A stretch of DNA of 8,857 nucleotides from Candidatus Melainabacteria bacterium (GTDB lineage: Bacteria; Cyanobacteriota; Vampirovibrionia; Vampirovibrionales; JAJTHC01): assembly GCA_026389055.1 (NCBI GenBank), contig JAPLIO010000080.1, forward strand, positions 1-8,857, written 5' to 3'. This document shows, one piece after another, positions 1 to 8,400 of this stretch. Made by a program: the position numbers and the translations under genes. Every line of letters starts with the position of its first letter. Positions within the stretch are counted from its first letter, which is position 1. Under the pieces are notes generated by a model. It was not told the origin of the DNA and made no database searches. It saw only the letters and a list, made by a program, of their open reading frames with translations.

Positions 1-1045
1 TCGGGGCTTAAAAGAATGCCAACTAGCGGGCATTTACAAACCGAACGATACTGACGCCTTAAAACAGTTGGTAAACCAAGTACCCCTTTGGGTGCTTGCC
101 CTTGAAACGAAAGCCTGTTATGCCAGCCTACCTGATGGCTACGGTAGCCAAGCGTATTTATTGGTTTTACAATGGCCCCATGGCGATTATTTAGCCTTTG
201 GCATGGTAATAAACGATACGGAAGGTTTGTTAGATGCGTTTTCCTACACGCAAATAAGGGAACCTGAACTAAACCGATTGTTAATGCGGTTTAAAGACCA
301 AAACGCGAAAATAACGATTCCACCTAGCCATTTTCGATTTCGGGTAGCACAAGCCGAAGCTAAATCTCGAGAATTAGGGCAATCTATTCCGTATGAATAC
401 ACGGCTTGGAAAGCGGTTTTGTTAGCTTACAAGTTGCCTGCACTCCCACCAGAAATGTTAATTCAAGAGTGGTATCGGGCGGATTGCATCCCTTCTGTTG
501 ATGTGTTATTGACCCATCGGGAATTTTCGCAGTGGATTTTACCGATTCCGCCAGAACGGGAAGATTTTTCTCCGTTTTTGGAACAATTGAGCGTATTGCT
601 TCAGCAACTGTATGAGAATATTCCTGCAGGAAAAGCGGTTGAACTTTCTGAAGACCTTGCTCAAACGGTGCTAACTGATACGCTAGCTGAGATAGACTCT
701 TGGGTCAATGCCACTATTTTCCAGTTGGTGCAGGAAGGTATTCATAGTCGGTTACGCAATCGGTTGGCGGAAGCTGCGTGTTTGCTTCACTGGCAAAAAA
801 GCACTACTTATGCCCAATTGGCTGCTACGGCTAGCTTAACGTTGGTACCTGTTACAACAGAAACCCCATGGATTTATCAACAGGGTTTTTTATTGGCGTA
901 TGTTCGTAAAACGTTGGTAGAGATGTTGGCTCATTTCAAGGCGGAAACGCCCCCTCAAAAAGAAACGTTAAGTTCATTAAAAATTGCTTTAGTTAAACAT
1001 TGGCAATCTTCAACCTCTGAATTTAATCCCTTTTCGGCAGGGTAA
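1..1045 (+). CDS. Unrecognised soluble protein, C-terminal part (5' end outside window)
   Basis: I do not recognise this protein. The reading frame is open from base 2 to the TAA at 1043-1045, giving 347 residues with no beginning in the window. A TTG at 68-70 could be read as a start, but it has no Shine-Dalgarno sequence before it and 22 in-frame sense codons lie upstream, so I treat the gene as 5'-truncated. The visible part has no signal peptide and no membrane segment. It alternates acidic/amphipathic helical stretches with a Pro-rich spacer (LPALPPEM near 430-455 and ILPIPPERE near 537-563). The C-terminal third is leucine- and glutamine-rich and looks all-helical, as in repeat or scaffold proteins. 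No catalytic motif is visible. The gene converges on the glycogen synthase gene and stops at the base before that gene's stop codon. That the ORF is real is likely from its length and sensible composition; its function is unknown. Confidence 0.8.
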   Translation, partial: RGLKECQLAGIYKPNDTDALKQLVNQVPLWVLALETKACYASLPDGYGSQAYLLVLQWPHGDYLAFGMVINDTEGLLDAFSYTQIREPELNRLLMRFKDQNAKITIPPSHFRFRVAQAEAKSRELGQSIPYEYTAWKAVLLAYKLPALPPEMLIQEWYRADCIPSVDVLLTHREFSQWILPIPPEREDFSPFLEQLSVLLQQLYENIPAGKAVELSEDLAQTVLTDTLAEIDSWVNATIFQLVQEGIHSRLRNRLAEAACLLHWQKSTTYAQLAATASLTLVPVTTETPWIYQQGFLLAYVRKTLVEMLAHFKAETPPQKETLSSLKIALVKHWQSSTSEFNPFSAG

Positions 1046-1049
1046 TTAA
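1023..1049. terminator. Weak imperfect hairpin spanning the convergent stop codons
   Basis: TTAAT-CCCT (1023-1031) can pair with AGGG-TA-ATTAA (1039-1049): nine base pairs, a seven-base loop (TTTCGGC) and a two-base bulge. It overlaps both stop codons and could act on transcripts from either side. No T-tract follows on either strand, so it is not a canonical intrinsic terminator. It may be chance, or a weak pause or 3'-end protecting structure between the convergent genes. Confidence 0.25.
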
Positions 1050-3487
1050 CCAACAAACAGGCTGGTATACGCATCTGTCGGGCCTAACATCCAGCTAAAA
1101 TTTTGCGATACCGCTTCTACCTGCATCGCTTCAAAGGCAGGTTTGTTCTGCACATAGGTGGTGTACCCCTGCTTTAATACGGTTGCCAAAAGCTCACTGT
1201 TATGGGCTAATGTCTCTTCACAGGCAAAATCAAACCCAACTGAAGCTTCGGTTAAATAGCCAACCACACCAGATTGTACGGTATCCTTCAAGCCCCCTAC
1301 ATTCATCGCTAAAACGGGAGTACCTGCTGCTAAGGCTTCCATTTGCACTAAGCCACAAGGCTCAAACTTGCTAGCAACCACTAAATAATCTGCGGCTATC
1401 ATACACAAGTTTTTTAAATTCGCATCGGGTAAATCCAACAGCACAATAGGGTTAGCTAAATGGGGTTTCTGCTCTTTCATAAAGGATTGCTTTAATTCTA
1501 GCCAGCCCTTTCGCCATTTTTCATCGCCACTGCCTTGCACCACAAACAGAGGAATCGGCAGTAAAGGCTGATGCTTCTTTTTTCGCTGAAGATTTTCCGC
1601 TTCAACAGTTAGTAACAAACGTTTAGCTGCCAAGGCAAACTGATCAAACCCTTTTTGTTCCACAAGCCTACCCACAGTATAGAAAATGGGTGTCTCTTCG
1701 GTTATTGCTTCTAAATGCGTCAGCTTCTGAAGAATGACATGTTCGGGATGATGTTCTACAAATTGTTTCAGAAATTGAATAAGTACCTTCTTATTATGGT
1801 GTTTCACATCCACTACTTCTTTTTTTGCTCTATCCGCACTCGCCCCAAACACCTCAAAACTGGTATTCAGGTAGCTTAAAACTTCAGGCGGACGAACGGA
1901 ACCCATCTGTACTTTATTCCAAAGGGGGTCTAACGAAAGTAGTTGGTCTGCAACCAAGGTAGAGGCTGTTTTAAATGGTTTTAATGTGCCGATGTTGGCT
2001 TGAATCCAGGGTAAAGTAGGTACTAATAGTTCTTTATCGTACCCGTTGACAATGCCTTTTAAGGTACCAAAAGAAGACCGAACCCGAAGTAGGCTTCGCA
2101 TAATGCCACCTAAATTAGGTTGTTGTGTTAGTTCTTCTGCGTAGTTTGGTGAAACAACCACCACATTGTCGGTAGAACCTACCGCCATCCGCATTAAATT
2201 AAATCGGTTTTCAATAGCAATATTTTTCATTAGCTGATGAGGAATATTAACATCATTAAACCCATGAGCCTTACCCATGACTCTAGCCGCATATTTGTAG
2301 AACAACAAATTATACAGGTATTCGGTTTTTTGCTTATCGCCCAACCGATGGTTCGGGTGTTCGCCTTGATAGGCAAAGTTATGCACAATTACATCCATTT
2401 GTTGCCTGCGGGCGAAGAAATCAGCCAAGTTCTTATATTTTTCAAAAATTTCGTCTTCACTCAACACATTATCGGCTTGTTGCAGGCAATCGTTGGCTCT
2501 ATCAGTGGCTTCATAGTAGGCGGTATATCGCATAACAGATGCTAAAGCCCCCACTTGCCAATCGTTTAGCAATAGCACTTTGGGTAATCTAATGCCTGTT
2601 TCCAAGCCTTTGGGGTCGTTTTCTGCCAGTACCCATTGTAATTCCTTTAATGCACGGGTAAAAAACGTAAACCGACGAATTTCGGCGAATCGGCTACCCA
2701 CATAGGGGCTAGTTGCCTTCATCGGCTTGGTGCAACTAATATCAAAAAAGCTTTGCCCGCTGGGGCTTTCTGGCTGATGTAAAAATAAATGAGGCACCCC
2801 ATTGATGGTGGCTTTCAACACATCTACCCCAACAACGCCCACTTCTTTTTCTGTTTGTTCCAGTACCATGAAGATTTCATCTGCTTCATGGTTGCGTTCT
2901 AATTCCGCAATATGTACGTTAAAGGAAAACAACTGTTCTAAATCAAAGCTTTTGCATTCTAACACCTCATTCCCACTGGCACTAATGGTGGTAATGGTAT
3001 ACCGTTTAAGTGGCAACCCCTGGGGGTTTTCAGCAGCAGATAATGGTTCTAACGCAAATAATACCCAATTATTTTTTACCCGTTGTTGCCCCACATAAAG
3101 TGGCATAACCAACCGAGGTTTTGCGATACCTTTCGCCATAAAGCCATTGGCTAAACCGACAGGCACTTCTGCCAAACCGCCCGCCTTAATCACTTCCGTA
3201 GATTCCGCCGTGGGCAACCAGACTTCATCTTCACCTAAAATAAACTCGTGCTGATACGGGGAAAACGCACCTCGCATGGCTTTATCTGCCAATAAATTAA
3301 CATAAGATTCCGTTTGCCACAGCTCGAGCGTTTTTGCTTGAACAGTCTCTGGCACAGCATCTTGATGCATAAAGGCCATTTCCGTACCGCCTACATTCAA
3401 CGGCTGCACTTGGTAAGTCAATTTAGCCGTTTGTTCTAATTGTGGGTGCATCGTCCATAAGTTTTTAGGACGAGGTAAGGTATTCAC
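1046..3487 (-). CDS. glgA: GT5 glycogen/starch synthase (GlgA-like), long divergent form
   Basis: Probably transfers glucose from a nucleotide-glucose (ADP-glucose in the bacterial family) to a growing alpha-1,4-glucan in the cytosol. Family hallmarks occur in order: KAGGLAEV at 101-108 (the K-x-G-G-L sugar-nucleotide loop), NDW 308-310, HNFAYQG 369-375, VSPNYAEEL 445-453, IVNGYD 479-484, VGRLVEQKGFD 605-615 (Arg and Lys of the phosphate-binding site), EPCGLVQME 709-717, GGLKDTV 731-737, and a C-terminal NFSW near 796. At 813 aa it far exceeds the usual ~480 aa: there are ~95 residues before the KxGGL loop and extra sequence between later motifs (for example 322-362 and 490-595). Position 717 is Glu, giving a full E-x7-E, where GT5 enzymes I know have Tyr or His. 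The start is GTG at 3485-3487; an in-frame stop lies at 3512-3514. ATG at 3449-3451 (codon 13) is an alternative start, and neither has a good ribosome-binding site. The family assignment is firm; the donor and product are inferred. Confidence 0.88.
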   Translation of the reverse strand: MNTLPRPKNLWTMHPQLEQTAKLTYQVQPLNVGGTEMAFMHQDAVPETVQAKTLELWQTESYVNLLADKAMRGAFSPYQHEFILGEDEVWLPTAESTEVIKAGGLAEVPVGLANGFMAKGIAKPRLVMPLYVGQQRVKNNWVLFALEPLSAAENPQGLPLKRYTITTISASGNEVLECKSFDLEQLFSFNVHIAELERNHEADEIFMVLEQTEKEVGVVGVDVLKATINGVPHLFLHQPESPSGQSFFDISCTKPMKATSPYVGSRFAEIRRFTFFTRALKELQWVLAENDPKGLETGIRLPKVLLLNDWQVGALASVMRYTAYYEATDRANDCLQQADNVLSEDEIFEKYKNLADFFARRQQMDVIVHNFAYQGEHPNHRLGDKQKTEYLYNLLFYKYAARVMGKAHGFNDVNIPHQLMKNIAIENRFNLMRMAVGSTDNVVVVSPNYAEELTQQPNLGGIMRSLLRVRSSFGTLKGIVNGYDKELLVPTLPWIQANIGTLKPFKTASTLVADQLLSLDPLWNKVQMGSVRPPEVLSYLNTSFEVFGASADRAKKEVVDVKHHNKKVLIQFLKQFVEHHPEHVILQKLTHLEAITEETPIFYTVGRLVEQKGFDQFALAAKRLLLTVEAENLQRKKKHQPLLPIPLFVVQGSGDEKWRKGWLELKQSFMKEQKPHLANPIVLLDLPDANLKNLCMIAADYLVVASKFEPCGLVQMEALAAGTPVLAMNVGGLKDTVQSGVVGYLTEASVGFDFACEETLAHNSELLATVLKQGYTTYVQNKPAFEAMQVEAVSQNFSWMLGPTDAYTSLFVG

Positions 3488-3541
3488 CCAAGAAGAACTA
3501 ACAGGAGGAACCTAAGCTAAGTACATATATTCGGTAATTAC

Positions 3542-3550
3542 AGTATAACA
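3542..3550 (-). promoter_or_regulatory. Candidate extended -10 promoter for the glycogen synthase gene
   Basis: On the minus strand the sequence reads TGT-TATACT, a TGn extended -10 with five of six consensus bases. There is no good -35 hexamer at 16-18 bp, which is usual for extended -10 promoters. Initiation about 7 bases downstream would give a leader of roughly 45-50 nt before the GTG. The predicted leader has no Shine-Dalgarno sequence and contains a CCTCCT stretch (3502-3507 on the complementary strand). A perfect TATAAT also lies further upstream (3624-3629, minus strand) but without a -35 at proper spacing. This is a sequence-pattern call only. Confidence 0.4.
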
Positions 3551-3666
3551 TTAGTTAACAATAAGGAAAAAGGGTTCAATAGCAGATGGGACAGTTTAAA
3601 GCAACACCCATTCCTTTTCTATTATTATACTAACAAATCTTAATGGATACTTCAAATTTAGCACAG

Positions 3667-3681
3667 AAAAATAAGCTTTTT
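3667..3681 (-). terminator. Very weak AT-only stem downstream of the membrane-protein gene
   Basis: AAAAA-TAAGC-TTTTT can fold into a five-pair A/T stem about 30 bases after the stop codon of the membrane-protein gene, with a T-rich 3' arm in transcript sense. It lacks GC pairs and is unlikely to terminate efficiently. I see no GC-rich terminator in the 222-bp gap, so some readthrough into the synthase gene is possible. Confidence 0.12.
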
Positions 3682-3709
3682 GAGCGATTTTACAAAATGA
3701 AAGATTAAA

Positions 3710-5470
3710 TTATTCTGGCACTTGCGTTTCATGCGGTGTTAGCCCAAAGAATTTTGCGATGTTATATCCCCAACTTCCTTTGGATGCTAAGTAGGCGTTT
3801 TTATCGCTAATGTACTGATGTTGGTCTGCATTGGGGAAGGCATGTTCTACTTGGGTGGTTCTGGGTTCGGTTGCTAGGGTGTTACGAGATAACCCCCACC
3901 CACTTAAGGAGGAAAATGCCAAGAAGAGCAAGTCTGCTGTATCAGAAAATACTTTCGGCATCCAGCCCAAACCGCTAGCCGTTGAAACTAAGGCGGAACT
4001 GATTGCCCCAATACTACCCACTTTAATTAAATTCGCATCAAGTGAGGGGGTAATTTTATAGCTAAAGTTCGTTCCCTTCGTAATACTTTGAACGGGGTTA
4101 CCCGAAGCAGCTACGGCGATAGCAGGCACAAACATTAAATTGGCTACGGCTGGTAAAATAGCAGAGATATTGGCTGCTAGTTGTAGGGGGGTTGATTTTT
4201 GGAACAAGGCTTGCTTCTTTGCCTTGGCTTCAACGGAATTGGGGTCAGATTCATCCAGCGAAACGGGCTTGGTGGGGTCAAATTTATTTTCTAACTTATG
4301 TTTCGCTTTTTGGAAGCCTTCCACCACAATGGCTCCTGCCATTAGCACCAATGGGGCAACCGCACCAATGGCTAAGGCATATTCAGGGGCGTTACACATG
4401 GTGTATTTGCTACCACGCACAAATTCTGCTCTGGGTACAAACCGCAACGCATCATAAGCGAAGGTTGGGTCGCTTAGCATTTTACCGTTCATCCACAGTA
4501 ACTGCCATGTGCCAGCCGTTAAATCCGCAGCAAAAGTCAACTGCTTGGGAAGCTTCCAGTCTTTGGTCATTTTATTGAACACGGCATCGTACTGTTCGCG
4601 TGCCATTTTTGCCATAGAGCCGGGGTGTAGCATATGGAACGTACCAATCGCTCGTCCATCTTTATAGCGTATATACCCAGGATATGGGAAGACCTTGGCA
4701 CTATCCTTCCAAGCAGGGTTCATGGCGATTTGGTAAGCTTCTAGGGTGTTATCTAATCTATCTACATTACACTGCCGTGCTTGCGATAACGCTAACGCAG
4801 CCCCCCCCATACTCAACGATAAACCCGCTACAAAGGCAGGTAGTTTAGCTTGTGCAGGTAAAAACAACGAAACCAAGTTGATAGAACTACCTGCAAACGT
4901 AAACGTTTGCGGAATTTGAGCCAACACAACAGACCGTACAACGGTAGCCACATTCTGAATAAACAACCCAGCGTTGAGGGTGGTAATAGCGGCTTGCATT
5001 ACTTTTCTAGCCCCTGCCGTTTGTGAAGAAGGCTTGGCACAATTAGGGTCTACATTAGGGTCGCAAATTTCAGGCAAATAATTATCGTAAGTAGAAGGGG
5101 CACTAGGAATGCCAATCGGGTCGATGTATTCAGGTTCAGTATCATCCGCTTCCACCTTATCTGAACCTGCCAATACCTGTTTTTGAAATCTCCCGAAAAA
5201 CGGGAAACTGGCTTCCCGTGGCATGGCTTGAAACGCCTTAGGAGGAGGGGGTGGAGGCAATGTAGTAGCCGTAACATCTGAAGCCGTGTGGGTAAAAGCT
5301 ACGGCATCTAACAGTTGTTGTGGTTGGGTTGATGGAGCAACAACCGTACCGACCGCTACGGATGAAGCGGTTAATGGCGTGATTGATTCAACGGTGGAAG
5401 ACCTACCCTTGGGTTGAAAAGGTAGGTGCGTCTGCGGTTGAAGCAGATTGCTGTTGATAGCCGACGACAC
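3710..5470 (-). CDS. Unrecognised multi-pass membrane protein with polyproline N-terminal region
   Basis: I do not recognise a family. The first ~150 residues are low-complexity (Gln, Thr, Ser, Ala, Pro) and include six consecutive prolines at 72-77. They end in a segment with two cysteines, EICDPNVDPNC (C136 and C144). Hydrophobic stretches that could cross or enter the membrane lie near 160-190, 196-230, 364-385, 429-456, 482-505 and 511-526. The polar segment 235-360 is rich in aromatic and basic residues. The GTG start (5468-5470) has AAAGGA 11 bases upstream, and an in-frame stop lies at 5492-5494, so this is the longest possible start within this frame. ATG at codon 83 (5222-5224), just after the prolines, is an alternative. 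The first 68 bp overlap the end of the upstream HAD-like gene in another frame, so co-expression or translational coupling is likely. A run of eight G (minus strand) encodes Met-Gly-Gly-Ala at 221-224. The ORF is real by length; its function is unknown. Confidence 0.8.
   Translation of the reverse strand: MSSAINSNLLQPQTHLPFQPKGRSSTVESITPLTASSVAVGTVVAPSTQPQQLLDAVAFTHTASDVTATTLPPPPPPKAFQAMPREASFPFFGRFQKQVLAGSDKVEADDTEPEYIDPIGIPSAPSTYDNYLPEICDPNVDPNCAKPSSQTAGARKVMQAAITTLNAGLFIQNVATVVRSVVLAQIPQTFTFAGSSINLVSLFLPAQAKLPAFVAGLSLSMGGAALALSQARQCNVDRLDNTLEAYQIAMNPAWKDSAKVFPYPGYIRYKDGRAIGTFHMLHPGSMAKMAREQYDAVFNKMTKDWKLPKQLTFAADLTAGTWQLLWMNGKMLSDPTFAYDALRFVPRAEFVRGSKYTMCNAPEYALAIGAVAPLVLMAGAIVVEGFQKAKHKLENKFDPTKPVSLDESDPNSVEAKAKKQALFQKSTPLQLAANISAILPAVANLMFVPAIAVAASGNPVQSITKGTNFSYKITPSLDANLIKVGSIGAISSALVSTASGLGWMPKVFSDTADLLFLAFSSLSGWGLSRNTLATEPRTTQVEHAFPNADQHQYISDKNAYLASKGSWGYNIAKFFGLTPHETQVPE
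4801..4808 (-). repeat. G8 homopolymer inside the membrane-protein gene
   Basis: Eight C on the plus strand, read as eight G in the coding strand (ATG GGG GGG GCT, residues 221-224), fall in a predicted membrane segment. It is the longest G/C homopolymer I see in the window. Such tracts are slippage-prone in replication and in sequencing; any one-base change would shift the frame and remove more than half of the protein. Confidence 0.85.
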
Positions 5471-8400
5471 GACGATGAAGATCCTTTTTTTCTACGGGTA
5501 AAGATAATTGTGATGATGAGGCGACTACTTGGGCAGTACCCCCTAAACGCCACGAGGTGGCTGCTGTTCTTAAAAAATTGAGTTGTTTAGATAAAGCTTG
5601 AAGGGGTTCATCATTAGCAGTAACGGTACTGCTACTACTATTATTCGCCTCTTCAGCGGTAGTGGTAGATGAGGCATCTTTTTCTGTTGGAACGGTTGGG
5701 CTAGGGCTTGGCACTAGGGGAGCGATAGGCTTTGGCGGTGTGGCTGGGTTATTAACCACGGAAGCAGGGGGTACTACTGTAGCAGCAGGCAGTGGCACGG
5801 TGGGTTGTGCCATGGGTAGCTTAGCCACAGGCTTATTCCAAACAGAAACAAGCTGGTATACAGCAGTACCAATAGCGATAGCCCCGCCTGTAAGGGCCAT
5901 AATACCGCCAATAGCGTTGGCATTTAAGTAGGTTTTCCCTACGGAAAGAGCAGCCATATGTACCAACCCAAACACGTTGGGTAGTTTATTCCGTAATGCA
6001 GGGTCTTTTTCTAGTGCTGCCAAGTTTTTGGGTAGAAATGCTTCAGAAGCAAACGTCGCATCATGCGGCATGCCTAACGAAAAAGCGAAGGGGTTTTTAC
6101 GGAAAAACGGCAATGCTGAGTTAGTGCTTTCATATAAAATCGCTTTTTGTGCCAAATAATGATTATCCCTTAACTCTTTATAAGTGTTAAAATCAGTCCC
6201 CCATACTTTTTCATTCAGAAGACCTAGCACCATTTCGCTACGCAAATGGTTAAAAGGAACATCATCGGCACGAATGCACCGCTCCATTATTAACCCTTGA
6301 TACACTTTTTTGACTACTTGTTTATAGTCATCGATGGGAATCGCTATGTCTTCTTTATTGATAGCATCAGCATGCGTTGTTGTATTCTTAAAATAAGGCA
6401 GTAAATCTTTATGCCCATCGCCCACTAAAATGACATAATCTTTAAGAACATCGATTTTCCAAAGCAATTCGTTAGTCTCTTTGTGACGTTTCTGTTGTTT
6501 AGTTTTTGGGTCTATGATAGGAATTAAAGCCCCATTACCGTCTTTAACATAAAGCTTTTGATGCTTATACCGCAAAGGATTCGCTTTCAATTGCGTTTCG
6601 TTCAAATCGATAAGGAGTTTTTGATCATCAGGATTAACCTTGTTTTTCTTAAACTGTTTTTTATAAGCCTTCAGCAACGCCGCACAAGTACTGGCTTCTA
6701 TGTTGAGAGCATCCACCAAGCCCGACAACATTTGTGGGTCAGTAATCATATTTCTAACAACAAAACTGGTATGAATAGGCGTTTCCGCCAACAGTTTACA
6801 AATAGCGGCTCTATCAGTACCTGTACTATCCCCAGCAAAGGCTTCTAGCACAGAAATGTTGTTGATGAAATTGAGTACCGCCCCTTTATCCAAGGCTTGG
6901 TTGAGGACGGATTCCACATAGGAACCCGTCGGGTCTGCCAATAGATTAACCCCTGCTTCTTTCACAATTTTGGCAAGCATCGCATCGTCTAACCGCTCAT
7001 CTTGCAAATAATCCGCCAAGTTCAGTGCAGAAGAATTATTGACCATGTTAATTAGGTATCGAGATCCCTCAGGCACATCTCCAGAGGGGTAGCATAATTT
7101 TTCCTCAGAAGAAGACACTCTCAAAATGCCTGCATACCCTAAATCTTTGAGTACTCGTTTGATGTCAGGGTTATCTTCCAGTTCGATGATTCTTTTCAGC
7201 ACTTTCCACTTTTGCGTTTCTAATATCATCAATTTGATATCGGTTGGGTTAGAACCCTTACCTTTGCTGAATAAGTGTTCTGCTTTTTTAATATCAACAA
7301 ATAACCCATCCAATTCGGCTTCAATAGTGTGAACCGTTAGGCACGCAAGGTCTACTGTCATCAATTCTTTATTAAACGCTTTTAGCTCACCTAGCGTTAA
7401 CTGCTCGCCCTTACTAGCGAAGGCTTCAATTTTAGCCAACTGCGTTTTGCCCACAGGGGCTTGGAAGTTTTTATCCCCACTGGTTACGCTGTCTGTGGCT
7501 TCTTTAGCAAACCTTACCCGTTTATGGTGACTGATAAAATCAATACTACCATCTTCTTTTACAGCTTCGCTAAAGGGTATGTTAAAGTAGTCGTAATCGG
7601 CTGGTTCTAATTTTCTGGTATGGTTTTTAAGGTACTCCCCTACCTCCTTCATGGTTTTAGGGTGGCCTTCTTTCGTAACAGGTATGCCTTTTTCAATTTT
7701 ATCGGCACAATCTAACGCTACTTCAAACACTTGGTTCATTTTGCCTTCCCACGCTTGGGGTAAGGCAAAATCGTGCATGCTTTCGCTCGTCATATAGTAA
7801 CGGTTAAGCAACGCTTCTTTGGTTGGGTTATCACCTTTACCTGCATGCTCCCATTGGTTTTCGATGATTTTTTTCATCAAAGCTCGAGGGCTTTCTGCTT
7901 GACCCGCTTCTACTTCATCAGAACAATTAGAAACCAGTACATCAAAGATATCGTTGAGCTGTTTTTCTTTATCAGGTGCTTTGTCAATTTCATCTACTTT
8001 GGTGGAAAGGTATTGCACCATAATATCCTTCATCCAGCCTGTTAAAACCCCTTTGGGTTCTACTTGCCGAAGCGGACTATCTGAACTTTCATAAACAGCA
8101 TCTAAAATACCAGCTTTTACCAACATATCAGGCAACCCAAACAGGGAAGAATCAGCAAAAGGCATCGGGCAAATCAGTTGCCTATCTACCACATAAGCCC
8201 CACCAATACCGTAGGTGTTTACGTGGTTGTAGCAATTGGTTGGGTCCATTTTTAGCAATTGGGGTGCCCCACCAAACGGTCTGTTTTGATACTTATTATC
8301 TTTACCTAAACCTGCCCCAGTAATAGGGTTAGGGCTACCTGCTTCAAAAACCGTGCCACTACCGCCTGCTCTAGCGGTAACTAGTGCCAAACTAACCCCT

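Noticed and set aside
68..70. TTG as start codon of the left-edge gene
   Set aside because: No ribosome-binding site, and 22 in-frame sense codons reach the window edge; the gene is more simply 5'-truncated.
3561..3622. Imperfect inverted repeat in the intergenic gap (AATAAGGAAAAAGGG versus CCCATTCCTTTTCTATT)
   Set aside because: Alignment needs several gaps and mismatches and the loop is long; it looks like chance purine/pyrimidine-rich sequence rather than an operator or terminator.
3624..3629. Perfect TATAAT on the minus strand
   Set aside because: No -35 at 16-18 bp (TTGAAG is 20 bp away) and no extended -10; in an AT-rich gap such a hexamer is expected by chance, so it was noted only as a secondary candidate.
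4140..4578. Two overlapping plus-strand ORFs of 105 and 128 codons
   Set aside because: They lie opposite the membrane-protein gene, have low-complexity Trp/His/Leu composition and no ribosome-binding site; they are antisense shadows.
5371..5553. Minus-strand 60-codon ORF across the gene overlap
   Set aside because: Third frame over the junction, Arg/Ser-rich with no family resemblance; relevant only as the tail of a hypothetical -1 frameshift.
5662..5931. Plus-strand ORF with Gly/Ala/Val-rich product
   Set aside because: It is the antisense reading of the Pro-rich tail and membrane segment of the HAD-like protein, which explains its composition.
7868..7874. Another A7 run (minus strand) as a frameshift site
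   Set aside because: It encodes Lys-Lys-Ile in the middle of an open frame with no overlapping alternative gene; it mainly shows that A7 runs are common here and that the junction run should be treated with caution.
8292..8320. Walker A-like GAGLGKD (residues 161-167) in the HAD-like protein
   Set aside because: The first Gly is misplaced and Asp replaces the required Ser/Thr after Lys; no Walker B partner is visible.
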